Shown: positions 51,101 to 61,465, numbered from the stretch's first letter. The stretch is DNA of 64,000 nucleotides from Larus michahellis (GCF_964199755.1 NC_133903.1:6837001-6901000), one strand, 5' to 3'. A program made the numbers and translations. Notes: generated by a model not told the origin, from the sequence alone.

Positions 51101-52559
51101 TTGTGAAAACACATTAACTGCTCTTGGCAACCCTGACCAGTCATCGAGATTACCTATGGTACAGTCTCGTTCTGTTACTTAACTGTCATTGTCATCAACA
51201 ACAACCAAAACCCCTTAATTGGGACATACAGCAAAGTAGTTACTGGACTCTAAGGGGGCATAATACTGCATAAAACTTTATTTAGGAAAAATAGTTGAAA
51301 GTAACTCAAAATATATATTATTGTGTATCTACAGATGTCAACGTTACTTTTAAACTTGTAAGAAAGTTGTAGATCCCTGCCAAAAACTTAAGATTCAGGG
51401 ACATATGTGCAATGTAACGCAAGCTGAGGACAGCATGAGTTTTGTGCCTGTCGTTCTTATCCCCTTTTTAAAAAGGAGAGAGACCACATGCTCTGCAGGA
51501 GCACAGACCTTCAGTGGGTGGGGAAAACAGAGTTCTGAAAAAGTCTGACTCCTTAGATTTTGATTACCAATCATAATAAAACACTGATGTATCGCTTTTG
51601 AAACCACTGGCTGTTAACAGTCCGTGCTCTCCTGTGTCATGCAGTGAAAGCGCTTTAGGTTTTAGTGATAGACTTTAATGTATTGGCGTAATAGTTTTAA
51701 AATGAATTGACTCTCTGGTTGTATACCGGAAGACAGAGTAATTGCCTGCTCTGGCACTCTTCATTCACACGTAGCTGAGGGCAGCAGAGTAATGTTGAGA
51801 ATTCACCTTTTAGTAACCGTCTTAAGTGGAAATCATGGACGCGTAAGTTGACCTTCTTTGTGAAATGCTTCTGTCTGTTTCTTCTCTCCAGCCTTTGCCG
51901 CGTGCAGCTGAGAAAGTAAAATACCTAATTTCACTTAGTTGTGGATGAGTTAAGCTGTGTTTAACAAATTTGCAATTCCATTAATTGTCTTTTTTTTTGT
52001 GGGGCTTTACAGTATGCTTTAGCGGTGATCCAAGAGAATCTGATGAAATCCTGTTTCTTTTGATCTATCTTAGTTATTTTACTGTACATCTGATGCTGAA
52101 ACCTTCTCCATTTGGAAGCTAAAGTGGATTTGTTGGATCAGCTTTCTTGTAAAGCTTGGAGTAATGCGAAACTCGGAGCGGCTGAGACTGGGTGCAGGTC
52201 TGTCGCCATGAGAAAATGGATTAAGAATTTCTGTCTGTTTTTCAGGTGTCCGTGGGCAAAGCATCTTTGCAACTTCTTTCACAATGCGGTGAGTATCTCT
52301 GTATTTTAGAATTTAACAACAAAGCATATCGGTGACAACTCTATTACTTACCAAGTAGATATTTAAATATATCATTTGATACATCATGTATCAAATATAT
52401 GTTATGTCAATGTCATTTATTATAACACTTATTATAAAAATTACTGAAGTATACTAACTAATTTTTTTTTCCTCTGCCCAGGGATTAAGGCACCTGCCCC
52501 TTGGCACCACGGCTCATCAGGAAGTCTCGAAGTTCATAAACATTTTTGAAAAACTGTAA
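39145..52559 (+). CDS. Uncharacterised 710-residue protein with SUMO-interaction-like motifs and a Cys/His-rich zinc-binding-like cluster (19 coding exons)
   Basis: Coding exons: 39145-39250, 39734-39863, 40026-40119, 40904-41054, 41432-41594, 42098-42223, 43955-44017, 45472-45594, 46030-46185, 46853-46906, 47181-47398, 48200-48276, 48450-48560, 49153-49239, 50099-50206, 50423-50544, 50764-50886, 52246-52288, 52482-52559. All junctions agree in phase and give 2,133 nt without a stop until TAA. Every intron is GT-AG except the one at 47,399-48,199, which starts GC. Residues 13-20 (IILISDDE) and 29-33 (VLLVD) have the hydrophobic-plus-acidic form of SUMO-interacting motifs. Residues 73-125 hold a dense Cys/His cluster (C73, H76, C83, C86, C96, C99, C101, C104, C111, C120, C122, H125) with the core [11 protein letters not shown] second Cys pair set lies at C191, C193, C202 and C205. 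Residues from about 206 to 710 are Leu-rich and predicted helical, with no signal peptide or membrane segment. I infer a nuclear, SUMO-linked, zinc-binding protein. I do not recognise a named family. SIMC1/SLF-type proteins also combine SUMO-interaction motifs with a helical C-terminus, but I cannot show homology. Confidence 0.85.
42269..42764 (+). mobile_element. Solo LTR of an avian endogenous retrovirus
   Basis: The element begins TGTCCTGGTTTCAGCTG and ends GGGGTTAAACCATGACA, matching a widespread bird LTR type with TG...CA ends. Internal landmarks are the TTTTTCAGCTTCCCATG block, the GGCCAAAGGAATGTTCCATGCCATG block, TGCATCACTTTATTTGTATATTCTTTTA, and the TGTTCTGTTAAACTATCTGTATC region. The flanking five bases are GCTTC and GCTCC, an almost perfect target-site duplication. 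No internal retroviral genes are present, so it formed by LTR-LTR recombination. It sits in the sense direction in the intron at 42,224-43,954 and could contribute a promoter or polyadenylation site. Confidence 0.9.
42765..43260 (+). other. Purine-rich intronic sequence
   Basis: Directly after the LTR the plus strand is strongly purine-rich (repeated AGGAGAG, GGGAGGGA and GAAGTTAAG-like words) for about 450 bases. I recognise no repeat family. It may be an old low-complexity tract or part of another degenerate element. Confidence 0.4.
45781..45853 (+). pseudogene. Partial duplicate of the exon at 48,200-48,276 in an upstream intron
   Basis: The first 44 bases here match bases 48,212-48,255 of the exon with a single difference (T for C). 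The last 14 bases, including the exon end and the GTGAG donor, also match. The middle has diverged and gained three bases. The intron sequence on either side is not shared. An acceptor-like CCTTACAG ends at 45,750, but all three frames from it reach stop codons, and the codon replacing the lysine before the aspartate is TAA. It therefore cannot be a normal coding exon. Confidence 0.8.
46528..46690 (+). pseudogene. PH-domain-like peptide relic within an intron
   Basis: The plus-strand frame from 46,528 contains the string [17 protein letters not shown] followed by [17 protein letters not shown] is a hallmark of the third and fourth strands of PH domains such as those of sesquipedalian/PHETA-type proteins, where a LE-C turn follows at about this distance. 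After the cysteine the similarity ends. Good splice sites are not seen around it, and it lies between two exons of the 710-residue gene that join in frame without it. I infer a decayed fragment of another gene or a retrocopy, with the parent unknown. Confidence 0.4.
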
Positions 52560-52684
52560 TTTGGCAAAATCCTCAGGAATGTTTTTCAGCTTGCCTTAAA
52601 CTGAAAAATCTCTTCCTGGAGTCCCTTGTGTTCTGCTGTGGTTGTCATCTCGGAACACGTTCAGCTAAAAACTGACTTGAGACA

Positions 52685-52690
52685 AATAAA
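52685..52690 (+). promoter_or_regulatory. Polyadenylation signal AATAAA of the 710-residue gene
   Basis: AATAAA occurs 126 bases after the stop codon and is followed by a GT-rich stretch within 50 bases. This would give a short 3' UTR. Further AATAAA copies at 53,174-53,184 could serve longer transcripts. Confidence 0.6.
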
Positions 52691-54240
52691 AAATGAGATC
52701 CCGGGCTAAGGTGGTGAACAGTGGCTGTACTTCAGGAGTCGTGTTCTGGAAATTTCCTCCTTTGCAGGCCCATGTATTAAGCAGTTGTTTAAAGAGGTAG
52801 CAGGTTTAAGCGTGTGTGTGTTTGTTTTAAAAAAAAACAGTCTACAGAGCGGTGCTGATTGGAGGGGGAGCGAGGGGAGGGTGACACGGATGAAGGAGAA
52901 AGCACCACAGGCCTTTACTTCTGTTGAGTTGCACAGCCGCGCTGTGGGCGAGGTGTCTGCAGCAGAACAACTGCTGAGAGCGCAAACGTTTGAAAAAGGA
53001 AAACTGGCGTACAACGGTGTGCATCAAAATGCCGTTTGCACATCCATCCTCTTTTGTTTCGTGTATAACTATAAAAATTAAACCCCTCTTGAGGCTGAAG
53101 GACGTTAACTTTCTTACTTCAAGAAACCAGATTCAGGAAGGTGTAATGCAGCAAACAGCTTGGTTTGTTTGTAAATAAAATAAAAATCGGGGTTTCAGGG
53201 TTTTCCAGTTGTGGGGCTTTGTTTTCTGCAATAGGTGACTCTTAGACTGGTGCGGGTGGTTCTCTGAGTTTCTCACATCCTTATTATAGTGGTAAGTTTA
53301 AGAGTTAACTTTTGACTGTGGAGGTAGAAATAGGGAAATACTTCTAGCCTGGTTTGTACTCTTCTCTGCCCGGCTGTGATACCTGTCAGCACTGGTTTGG
53401 CAGGTGGGGGGGGGAATCTTAATATGTGGTGAACTGTATTTTGCACATTTAAGGCTTTCAGTGGCTTTTGCTGCTTTTGCTATCCTAAATAAGGTATGCT
53501 GTTGTTCAAGTTTTCCACAAAAATGTACATGTTAAGTAAAACTCCGTAGAAATTTTGTCGTGATGTTGTCAGTTCTGTTTTGGCGGGTGTGGGATTTTTT
53601 TTTTTTTTTGTTTTCTAAGCAGTTGCTGTACCTTTATCTCGTGCTGTCCAAGTTGAGCCAGGACAGGCGGAGGTCAGCGCAGTCCCCTGATCCTCGGGAA
53701 TCTGGTTCTGCCGACTGTTGGCCACGTGGTGTCTCGTTCTGGTCTCTGCTCCTGAAGACACACTGTGGTGCTCCATCGTCATTTCCAAGAGAGGTGTTTC
53801 TTGCATGTTCCTAATAACATGCTCTTTCTCATCTCATCTACCTGAGTAGCAGCAGGTCCCTGTTCCTCTTACGCCTGAGGGGGAGAAAAGAGGGGGAAGG
53901 AAGCTGCAAACTAACAGTCTTTGTAGGCGCTGTATGTGTGTTCTCTGCTTTGTGCTGGTGTACGAGCTTCCCTTCCCGACCTGTGGTCTGGCCTGTAGCG
54001 CTCCAAGCACCCTCCCAGCATCCCAGAGGTTGGGCAGCTGCCTGCCCGCAAGGATCCCATTCTGAACTCTCTAAAATAATCCATTCTGCGAGGCCCAGGG
54101 CAGGCTAACGGTAGGGTGTTACGTTGTGCTTTGTCACTTTGCTGTGGGTGTAAAAAGACACCAGCAAAGCCCTGTAAGCACTGGCATCAGGTTGAACTTG
54201 GACTGGGCATAGGCTTCAGTGTCGCCCTGTTTGGTGCTGG

Positions 54241-54358
54241 GGGCAGGAGGGAGAGGGGGCAGGAGGGAGAGGGGGCAGGAGGGAGAGGGGGCAGGAGGGA
54301 GAGGGGGCAGGAGGGAGAGGGGGCAGGAGGGAGAGGGGGCAGGAGGGAGAGGGGGCAG
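54241..54358 (+). repeat. 16-bp minisatellite, about 7.4 copies
   Basis: The unit GGGCAGGAGGGAGAGG is repeated perfectly, starting at 54,241 and every 16 bases to 54,352, with a partial last copy. It is purine-only apart from one C per unit. Open frames through it on both strands are artefacts of the repeat. Confidence 0.95.
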
Positions 54359-56809
54359 GTGAGGGCAGGAGTTCTGTTACCCCTTCAACCTTGGATTTAC
54401 CATCACAAGGAAAGGCTAGGAACTGCTTATTTACTGTAAGTAAATAGCACATCTATTCATTATTTATCTACTTCTGAATTTTAATGATTTATAGCAGCCC
54501 CTATAGTGAGGATTATGCTATAGGTAATGATAAAATCTTTTATGTATGAGGAAAATCTGCACTTGACTTGGGGTATGGGTTGGATAGACAGGTATAACCG
54601 TTACCAGCAACCGCAGTAGAAAACATCTTCCCGGTACCCTGGGACTATGCCTAGTATAACCCCAAAGGTAAAGCGAAGGCTGATCTCGTCTTTACTCCAG
54701 GTATAATCGAGACGAACAGAGCTCATTAAAAATTGAAATGCACAGTTCGGAGAGGAAAATGGGCCTCCAAATATTGTATTTTAGCAAAGAGAACTCTGCT
54801 GTTTTAGCAAGTATGTGTACGGCTGCTACTGCCAAACAATAAATAGAACATTTGCAAGTAAGTGCCTGTATCGAAAATAAAGTTTCATCTGAAAATAGTG
54901 AAAATGTCTTATGTTCTTAAAGTCGGGAATGGGAATAAGATCATCTAGCCCAGGAGCTTAATGTACCTGTGGGCCAAGGGCCTGCTTGCGGTCAGCAGTT
55001 GAGCGGACCTCTTCTGAGTCTGTGCGTCACCATTGATTATGAAATACATTGCTAACAAACTAATTGTTTACAGGCCAGAGGGCGGGGGGGAGTTCTCAGT
55101 ATAATATTTAAGAACAAATAAACAACCTCCCCCCCCCTCTGGTGCTGCCAGTAACCCTGCGTGGCTTTTCTAGCTCTGCTCCAGGGGGGAATGGTGATGC
55201 GCGTCCCACCAGGGTCAGCTTGGACAAGGAGGCTGAGATCGTCCTGCGCCTGGGTAGAGAAGCTTTGCCCCCTCGCCCACCTGGGGGTTTGTGGATTTAG
55301 ACAATAACACGGTCGGGGGGCGAGTTCACCGCCACCAAACACGCTGCCTCTCTGCGTTACGCTTCCCAGCCTCGCCTGCTGCATGGGCTGGGGCAGCGCT
55401 GATACCGTTTTTACCAAGGACACTAATTAACCTGCTAAATGAGTTTATCCCTTTGGAGTGCGCACCAGAGAACTGAGTTATCTAAAATACCATCCCAAAG
55501 AGAGCCGTAATTAGCAGCCAGCACTGAGGGCAGACCCCAGGCTTCCCAGGGAGGCCTTGGCGAGGCGGTGGGGGCTGTGGGCTCGTTGCCGGTGTGGTCC
55601 CTCAGCCCGGACAACATCCCTGCGTCCTGCGCAGCACAGCACCAGGCTGTTCGTCACACAGAGCATCCCCTTCCCGGCATGGAAGGGGGAGAGGTCCTCT
55701 GCTCTTGGACCTGCTCCTGGGTAACGTGGGGGCAGCAATAAGGATTGGGATGCAAGTCGCTGCACGGCCGCCCTGGGGCACAAAGAAGTCGTGTTCCCCC
55801 CCCCCAGCTGCCTGCCAAACCAAAAATACGCAGTTTTAATAACTGGACTTAGCAAAGTAAAAAAAAATAAAAAACAGCTCGTCGCTGGCTGCCAGATTAA
55901 CAGATGGCTACAATCATTAATATTGCAAAACTTCAGGAGTTCATAATTCTTTAATCTACAAAGCCCGCGGGGGTAGCTAATGCGGGCCCTGCAATCTGCC
56001 GTGCTGGGGGCTGCCACCCGCCCACCCACCCACTGCCACCACGTCCCTCCCGGACCCCCCGAGGGATGGGTGGATGGACCTTGGTCCTGCCAGGCCAAGA
56101 GACGGCTCCCCACTGCCTCCCAGGAGCCGGCTGCTGGGCAGACGCTGCCTGCTGGGGGGGGGGGATGAGCTTGATGAATCCCCCCAGACTCAGGGCTGGT
56201 GTCGGTGGCTCCTAAATTCCCTGGCTCTGCCGGCCCCGCTCAGCCCTCACTGCCATCAGATTGCGGAACATCCACGGAAATCCAATAACCTGTCTCCAGT
56301 GTCATTTTATCGTTAAACCCAAGCCTTCCCCATAATTGTTTGGAGGCAGCGCGGGGAGATTACGATTGATGTCAACAGCCAGATAATCCGTGGTTCAGCG
56401 TTCGGTATCGCTGACCTCGTTAATAGGCGCCGGTGGCGTTTGGAGCACGGGGAGCATGCCCTGCACCACAGCCGCCCCAAAGGCTGTTCGCAACGAAGAA
56501 AAGCCCAGCCTTGGTGTTACAATAAAAAAAAAAAAAAAATATTTATTATTTCCTTTGGGTGGAAAAACCTCGTGCTGCGGCTGCAGCAGGTTTGGCCCCA
56601 AACAGCTCCATCGATCCCTGGCCAAGCCCCAGGCTCCAGCATCCTCTCTCGGAGCAGGACGAAGGGCCGGTGGCTCCGTGAGGCTGCCGGGGAGGCTCCT
56701 ACCGCTATCGATCGCCCGCAGAGGGTGAGGGCTGGGAGGGGAGCGTGGCTGGGACCTGGCACCCCGTGTGTCACCGTCCTGCTCTCGGCGTGGTCTCGGT
56801 GCAGAGGCT

Positions 56810-56828
56810 GGGGGGGGGGGGGGGGGGC
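56810..56828 (+). repeat. Poly-G run
   Basis: An uninterrupted run of about 17 G residues. It is a candidate quadruplex and a likely site of length error in sequencing. Confidence 0.85.
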
Positions 56829-56917
56829 TCCTCCTTCGCCCACATCGTGCTGCGGGGCATCAGCCTCCTGCTCCCTACAAAGGGCTCCGGTGGTTTGATG
56901 CTACAAAGGCGTCTGCC

Positions 56918-57130
56918 TGCATATAGAGATATATAGATAGAGAGACGTGGATATAGAGGTGTTTATATATTACATAATATTTCCATGTCTTTATAAATTG
57001 TATGTGTATATGTCTCTATGTATTTATATATTTTATATATATATGTACTATATTTATGTATGTTGTATACTATATAGTATATAATAAATATAAATACACG
57101 CATTTATATAAGTTGAATATATCTATTCGA
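56918..57130 (+). repeat. AT-rich microsatellite region
   Basis: The sequence is composed largely of ATA/TAT words (ATATAGAGATATATAGATAGAG, then TTTATATATTTTATATATATATGTA and similar). It separates GC-rich segments and encodes nothing. Confidence 0.85.
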
Positions 57131-57165
57131 CCTCCGTACATATGCGATCTATATGCATACAGGGG

Positions 57166-57222
57166 CTTGGAACTAGATGATCTTTAAGGTCCCTTCCAAC
57201 CCAAACCTTTCTAGGATTCTAT
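57166..57222 (+). repeat. CR1 LINE, very short 3' tail
   Basis: GGAACTAGATGATCTTTAAGGTCCCTTCCAACCCAAACC followed by TAGGATTCTATATG is a classic CR1 3' end. Only about 57 bases are present. A GT microsatellite has grown from its tail. Confidence 0.9.
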
Positions 57223-57256
57223 ATGTGTGTGTGTGTGTGTGCGTGTGTGTGTGTAA
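57223..57256 (+). repeat. (TG)n microsatellite
   Basis: TGTG repeats with a single GCG interruption follow directly on the CR1 tail. A (CA)-rich stretch and a T run follow at 57,290-57,330. Confidence 0.9.
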
Positions 57257-57259
57257 GTA

Positions 57260-59560
57260 CGTGTAAACATCTATGTGTATATAGTGGATACACACACACT
57301 CTCTCGCACACTTCTTTTTTTTTTTTTTTCCCCAAATGCGTGTGTGTATTAGACATTCCTGCGTGCTCGGGTACTCGGAGGAATCGGGCCCAGGTGTGTT
57401 TTACAGAGGACAAACAGACACTTGTACGGACACGGCCCCTGGGCCCCCACGGAGCGGGTGGGAAGGAGAGGATCTTGGCGTAGCCTTTGGGAATTTTCTA
57501 TTTATGGAAACCTTGCTTTGCTTTTTTTTTTTTTTGTTTAAGTGCAAAGCTGCCGTCACCATAATTACCTGAAGTTTTTGTAACTGCCTATTTAATGAAG
57601 GGCGGGGGTGGTTGTTTGTTTTTGGGTTTGTTTTTTTTTTTTTCACTTTATGGTTTTGCTTTTGCATCAATTACATTGCCTTTAATCAGGTAACAACTGT
57701 TAGTGGGCTTTTGCCCCTCCCTGTAAGTCACACATTATTATTTTTTTAATGTTGTTGCACTTTTCCCCTTGTGCTGCCCTTTCACCCACCATAAGCTTGG
57801 TCTCCAACTGCTCGCTTTTTTTGCATATATATTTTTTTTTTGCTTCCTTTTTTTAACCAACCCCTCCCCAGGTGCACCCCAGGTGCTCCTGCCCCCGGCT
57901 CCCCCAGCACCAGGGAAGCGGGAGGAAACACGAAATCCAGGGGCAGCGCAGCGGGAACAGCTGGGGGAAAGCCATGGCGGCGCAGCCGCGGGGGGAAGGG
58001 ACGGACTGTTTTTTGGAGGGATGCAGGCAGGGATGCAGGCAGGGATGCAGGCAGGACTTTCCTGGGGTGCCGCCATGTCCCACCACGCTTTTACCCCCAT
58101 TCTCCTTGGGGCCCTTCTGTCCCTTAGGGCTACGGGGGAGGCCGGGGTAACCCCGTTTTGGCAGCTCGGCCGCCGGGTACCGGGATGCTGCCTCCATCTC
58201 CATCCCGGGCACTCGCATTCAGCGGAGCCAAATCCCCCGGGAGCAGCGCAGGGGGCGGGCGGGGGGGGGAGGATGCTCCATTATCCGGCTCCTGCCGTGT
58301 CGGAGGCAGCTGGACCGACCGTGCATTAATAGATTACACAGAGGATTTGGGCTCGCCGGCAGCGAGGGGAGCGCTCGCAGGAGGCAGCGCGGGCCAGGCC
58401 AAGGCGCTGGGCGAGCCGGGGGGGAAGGACGCAGCCCCCCGCTCCCCGCTAACACCTTTTCCAGCCGAGGTAGGTGGAAGGCTCGGTCACGGCGCTGGGA
58501 TGCTGGAGCGGGGATGGGGATGCTGGTCCCCATCTGCCTCCGGGAGAACCGCCGGTGGGGACCGGGAACCCCGGGGAGGCCAGACCGCGGGTGGAGGGGG
58601 ATTGCTGGGCTCTGGGTGCTCCCCCTTCTCCCACGCCTGGCTGTTTTTCCTGGGGATGCTCTTGCGGAGAAGCCCATGCGGCTGCAGAGCTGTGCCGATG
58701 CGTGGCTGGATTTGAGCCGTGCCTGTGCACGGCCGGATTGTGTGCCCCGGCGTGCAGCACCCCCGGCCCTTCCCTGCCCCTGTGCAGCCTGGCCTGGGGT
58801 GCGGGACTGGGTGTCCCTGGGTGTTCAGCCACCCCCCCCGGGTGCAAAGCGATGCTGCCAGGTGCTGGGGTCATGGCCGGGCAGGGGGAAAGGTCCCCTT
58901 GTGCCACCAATTCATGGGGTGCAGAAGGTCTCATGCAACTACAGCTTGTCCCCCGTCAGCTGCTGTGCCTCAGTTTCCCCAGCACGCACATCCCTACCAT
59001 TAGCCGGCACCCAGGGACATGGGGGGTGGGGCTGGTCTTGCCCCCCCAGATCAGAGGTGACCGTCCACATGAGCCATTTCCAGGGCTGTGTACACAGCCA
59101 TGCAGCTGCCCAAAAAAATCCCTCCTGGCTTTGCTTGGGGCTGTAGCCGCGCAAGAGAAGGACAGACTTCCCCCCATCCGCCAGATAGCCTCCGGCCGCT
59201 ATTTGCTGCTCTCCACCCCAGCCAAATTGCAGTCAAATCTGGCCAGGTCCTCGGGTTTTGCATGTGCCCACGGGCACGGCGCGGCTACAAGAGGGTAGTG
59301 CCAGGCAGCCACCCCGTGCCAGGCTGGCCACGCACCCTGCCGGTAAGTGCAGCCTTTGCTTTACGAGCACAACCCCGAAAGCTCCTGGAGCCACGGGCTA
59401 CTCCGCCATGGGGTTGGAAAACCCCCCCGGAGGATGGTGGCACGCTGTCCCCATCCTGGAGGATCCCCCCCCTCTTTTGGGGGGGGGGGGTGCAGCACTA
59501 GGGGTGGGTCTGGGACAAGATGCAGCCATGGGATATGGCACCAAGGTCCCCATTTTCAGC
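57260..59560 (+). other. GC-rich upstream region of GNG13, promoter not pinpointed
   Basis: AT-rich unique sequence at about 57,540-57,740 (with TAATCAGG near 57,685) gives way to CpG-rich sequence at about 57,870-58,480. In other vertebrates GNG13 has a non-coding first exon. Possible donors for one here are GTAGGT at 58,470 (after CCAGCCGAG) and GTAAGT at 59,342 (after CCTGCCG), but I cannot choose between them. Long open frames at 57,769-59,300 reflect GC content and lack family similarity. Confidence 0.4.
58018..58055 (+). repeat. 12-bp tandem repeat, three copies
   Basis: The unit GGATGCAGGCAG is repeated three times with no change. It is a minor simple repeat in the GC-rich region upstream of GNG13. 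Confidence 0.9.
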
Positions 59561-59584
59561 CCCACAGAGCCCCCAGCTGCCACC

Positions 59585-61008
59585 ATGGACGAGTGGGACC
59601 TCCCGCAGTGGAAGAAGGAGGTGGAAAGCCTGAAGTACCAGCTGGCCTACAAGCGGGAGATGTCCTCCAAGACAATACCCGAGTGAGTGGGTGCCCACCC
59701 TCCCATCCCCTCCTCTCCCTCCCCGCACCCCCAGACCAGCCCGGCAGCAGGACATGGTTTTGCACAGCCAGGAGCAGAGCCCAGCTCTTCTCCACCCCGC
59801 AGCCAGCACCAACGGCCCCTTCCAAATCACCCCGGGGGCTCCCGAAACAAGGCGGGTTTAGAGATTTTTTTTTAGTGCCCTTACAGTTCAAGCCCCAGCG
59901 GCAAAAACCACACCAGCCCCGGTGCCTGCAAAGCCCCCATGCTCCTTTCCGCAGATTCCCCCCACCAGCAATATCAGCTTCTTTCCAGCTGCCCAAGCTC
60001 CGGTGGTGGCTGGGACATGACAGCATCCATGAGACACCTCCCCCCACCGGCACCCAGATATCCCCCAGGACCCTCCAGCTTTCCGGGCTCAGCTGGGCGA
60101 GTGTGCAGACACCCTCAAAAGATTTAAACCTGTAAAAACAAAGTCACGGAAATGTATTCCCCCTCCCCGGTTTGCGCCTCTGCTCTTCATCGTGGAGGGG
60201 CTTGGGACATCCCACCAGTTAAGCCAGCCCATGGACCCTCACTCTCTGGCCTGTTTGAAGGAGGGCGACAGAAAACTTCAGCAAATAAGTTTTAGAACAC
60301 AACACAAAGGCTGCCCCCACGCTGACAGCACCCAGGCAACCACAGCTTTTTGGGGACAAAAGGCTTTTATTAAAGAGGCTTTGTGTTTAGCTCCCCCCCG
60401 TCTGAAAACCGGGGCGGGGTGTGCGGGGGCTCACGCACACTGCCACCAGCGCAGGGTGCACCCCCACCAGCACCCCAGCACCGCTCCCCACCGGCGCAGG
60501 AGTTATCCCGGGCACCGCAGCTCCCCCCAACCCCCCGGCTCCCCCCATTTCACCGCCACACAGCCCCTGCGTCCTGTGTCCCCCACCTTGGCAAACCGCT
60601 TCCCACCGGCGCAGGATTTATCCCGGGCACCGCAGCTCCCCCCAACCCCCCGGCTCCCCCCATTTCACCGCCACACAGCCCCTGCGTCCTGTGTCCCCCA
60701 CCTTGGCAAACCGCTTCCCACCGGCGCAGGATTTATCCCGGGCACCGCAGCTCCCCCCAACCCCCCGGCTCCCCCCATTTCACCGCCACACAGCCCCTGC
60801 GTCCTGTGTCCCCCACCTTGGCAAACCGCTTCGGGACAAGGCAAAAGCGGCTCCGGGCAGGGTCTGTGCCCACCCCGCCCCAGCTCCCCTCTTCCTCCGC
60901 AGGTTCGTGAAGTGGATCGAGGACGGCATTCCAGAAGATCCCTTCCTCAACCCGGAGCTGATGAAAAACAACCCCTGGGTGGAGAAAGGCAAATGCGCCA
61001 TCCTCTGA
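59585..61008 (+). CDS. GNG13: Guanine nucleotide-binding protein subunit gamma-13
   Basis: Two coding exons, 59585-59682 and 60903-61008, join as GA|G to encode 67 residues, the normal length of the family member. The start MDEWDLPQWKKEVESLKYQL is an N-terminal helix that forms a coiled coil with G-beta. The C-terminal half contains the conserved DPFLNP box (residues 46-51) and the NNPWVEKGKC segment. The last four residues, CAIL, are a CaaX box for geranylgeranylation and membrane attachment. The ATG has a good context (CCACCATGG), the donor is GTGAGT and the acceptor CTTCCTCCGCAG. In mammals this gamma subunit acts with gustducin in taste cells and in olfactory neurons and retinal ON-bipolar cells. 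It converges with CHTF18, as in human 16p13.3. The sequence is intact, so the gene is probably functional. Confidence 0.97.
60482..60826 (+). repeat. 115-bp minisatellite, three copies, in the GNG13 intron
   Basis: Three nearly identical 115-bp units start at 60,482, 60,597 and 60,712. Each contains CCCACCGGCGCAGG, TTATCCCGGGCACCGCAG, a C-rich stretch, CACCGCCACACAGCCCC and GGCAAACCGCTT. The first copy differs at only two or so positions (AGTTATCC for ATTTATCC, CTCCCC for TTCCCC). Near-identity means recent expansion, and copy number is probably polymorphic. It ends about 75 bases before the second coding exon of GNG13. Confidence 0.97.
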
Positions 61009-61413
61009 GGGGTTGCCCCCCACTGCGTCGGCTCCCGCCGCCCCTCACTCCCCCCCACTGAATGTACTTTTTTATTAGCTAGCTTCCTAATATGACTACC
61101 TGAACAAAAACCCTACCCTCAGCTTGTCTTATTATTTTTAGTGGTAGAAGCGTTTCTTTTTTATATGGGGGGGACACAGGGAATAGCCGGGGGTGGGCAG
61201 TGTTGGGAGGGACATGAGCGGCAAAGGTTTCCAGTCACTGCTCTCCACTCGCCTCCGCCACCGTTGCCGTCAAGCTGGCAGCTTTTTCAACTTGTAAAGG
61301 AGCAAAACTTTTATAAAACATTTTCACTGATTTTAAATATTCTTTTGTATACTGTAGGATTATCGTTTTGCAGCAAACCAGGCAAAATATGACAACCAAG
61401 GGTTTATAAATGA

Positions 61414-61419
61414 AATAAA
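61414..61419 (+). promoter_or_regulatory. Polyadenylation signal AATAAA of GNG13
   Basis: AATAAA lies about 405 bases after the GNG13 stop codon and is the first canonical signal downstream, giving a 3' UTR of roughly 420 bases. Confidence 0.7.
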
Positions 61420-61459
61420 CAGAACAATACTTCATGATTTTTTTTTTATATATATACAT

Positions 61460-61465
61460 TTTATT
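61460..61465 (-). promoter_or_regulatory. Polyadenylation signal AATAAA of CHTF18
   Basis: On the minus strand AATAAA appears about 150 bases after the CHTF18 stop codon. It faces the GNG13 signal only about 40 bases away, so the two transcripts end next to or overlapping each other. Confidence 0.6.

Larger units (their letters stand above)
53190..57160. other. Intergenic sequence with candidate regulatory blocks
   Basis: I find no supported exon between the 710-residue gene and GNG13. AT-rich, repeat-free blocks at about 54,420-54,920, 55,410-55,470, 55,850-55,970 and 56,250-56,420 contain homeodomain-type cores, including TAATCT near 55,949 and TAATCC near 56,385. G and C homopolymers occur at 55,797-55,807 and 56,811-56,827. 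Confidence 0.45.

Noticed and set aside
39145-52559. Assigning the 710-residue gene to SIMC1
   Set aside because: The SUMO-interaction-like start is suggestive, but the Cys/His cluster and the rest do not match what I know of SIMC1, and the neighbours are those of human 16p13.3, not 5q35.
54116-54439. Frame through the 16-bp minisatellite
   Set aside because: Its Gly/Arg/Glu repeats come only from the repeat unit.
58474-59298. 274-codon frame upstream of GNG13
   Set aside because: No family similarity; three overlapping frames are similarly long because of high GC and few stops. It could overlap a non-coding GNG13 exon.
59347-60135. 262-codon frame overlapping the first GNG13 exon in another frame
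   Set aside because: The GNG13 frame is conserved; this one has no similarity and crosses the intron.
60192-61061. 289-codon proline-rich frame over the GNG13 intron
   Set aside because: Most of it is the 115-bp minisatellite. 115 is not a multiple of 3, so the copies read in all three frames, showing that openness is compositional.
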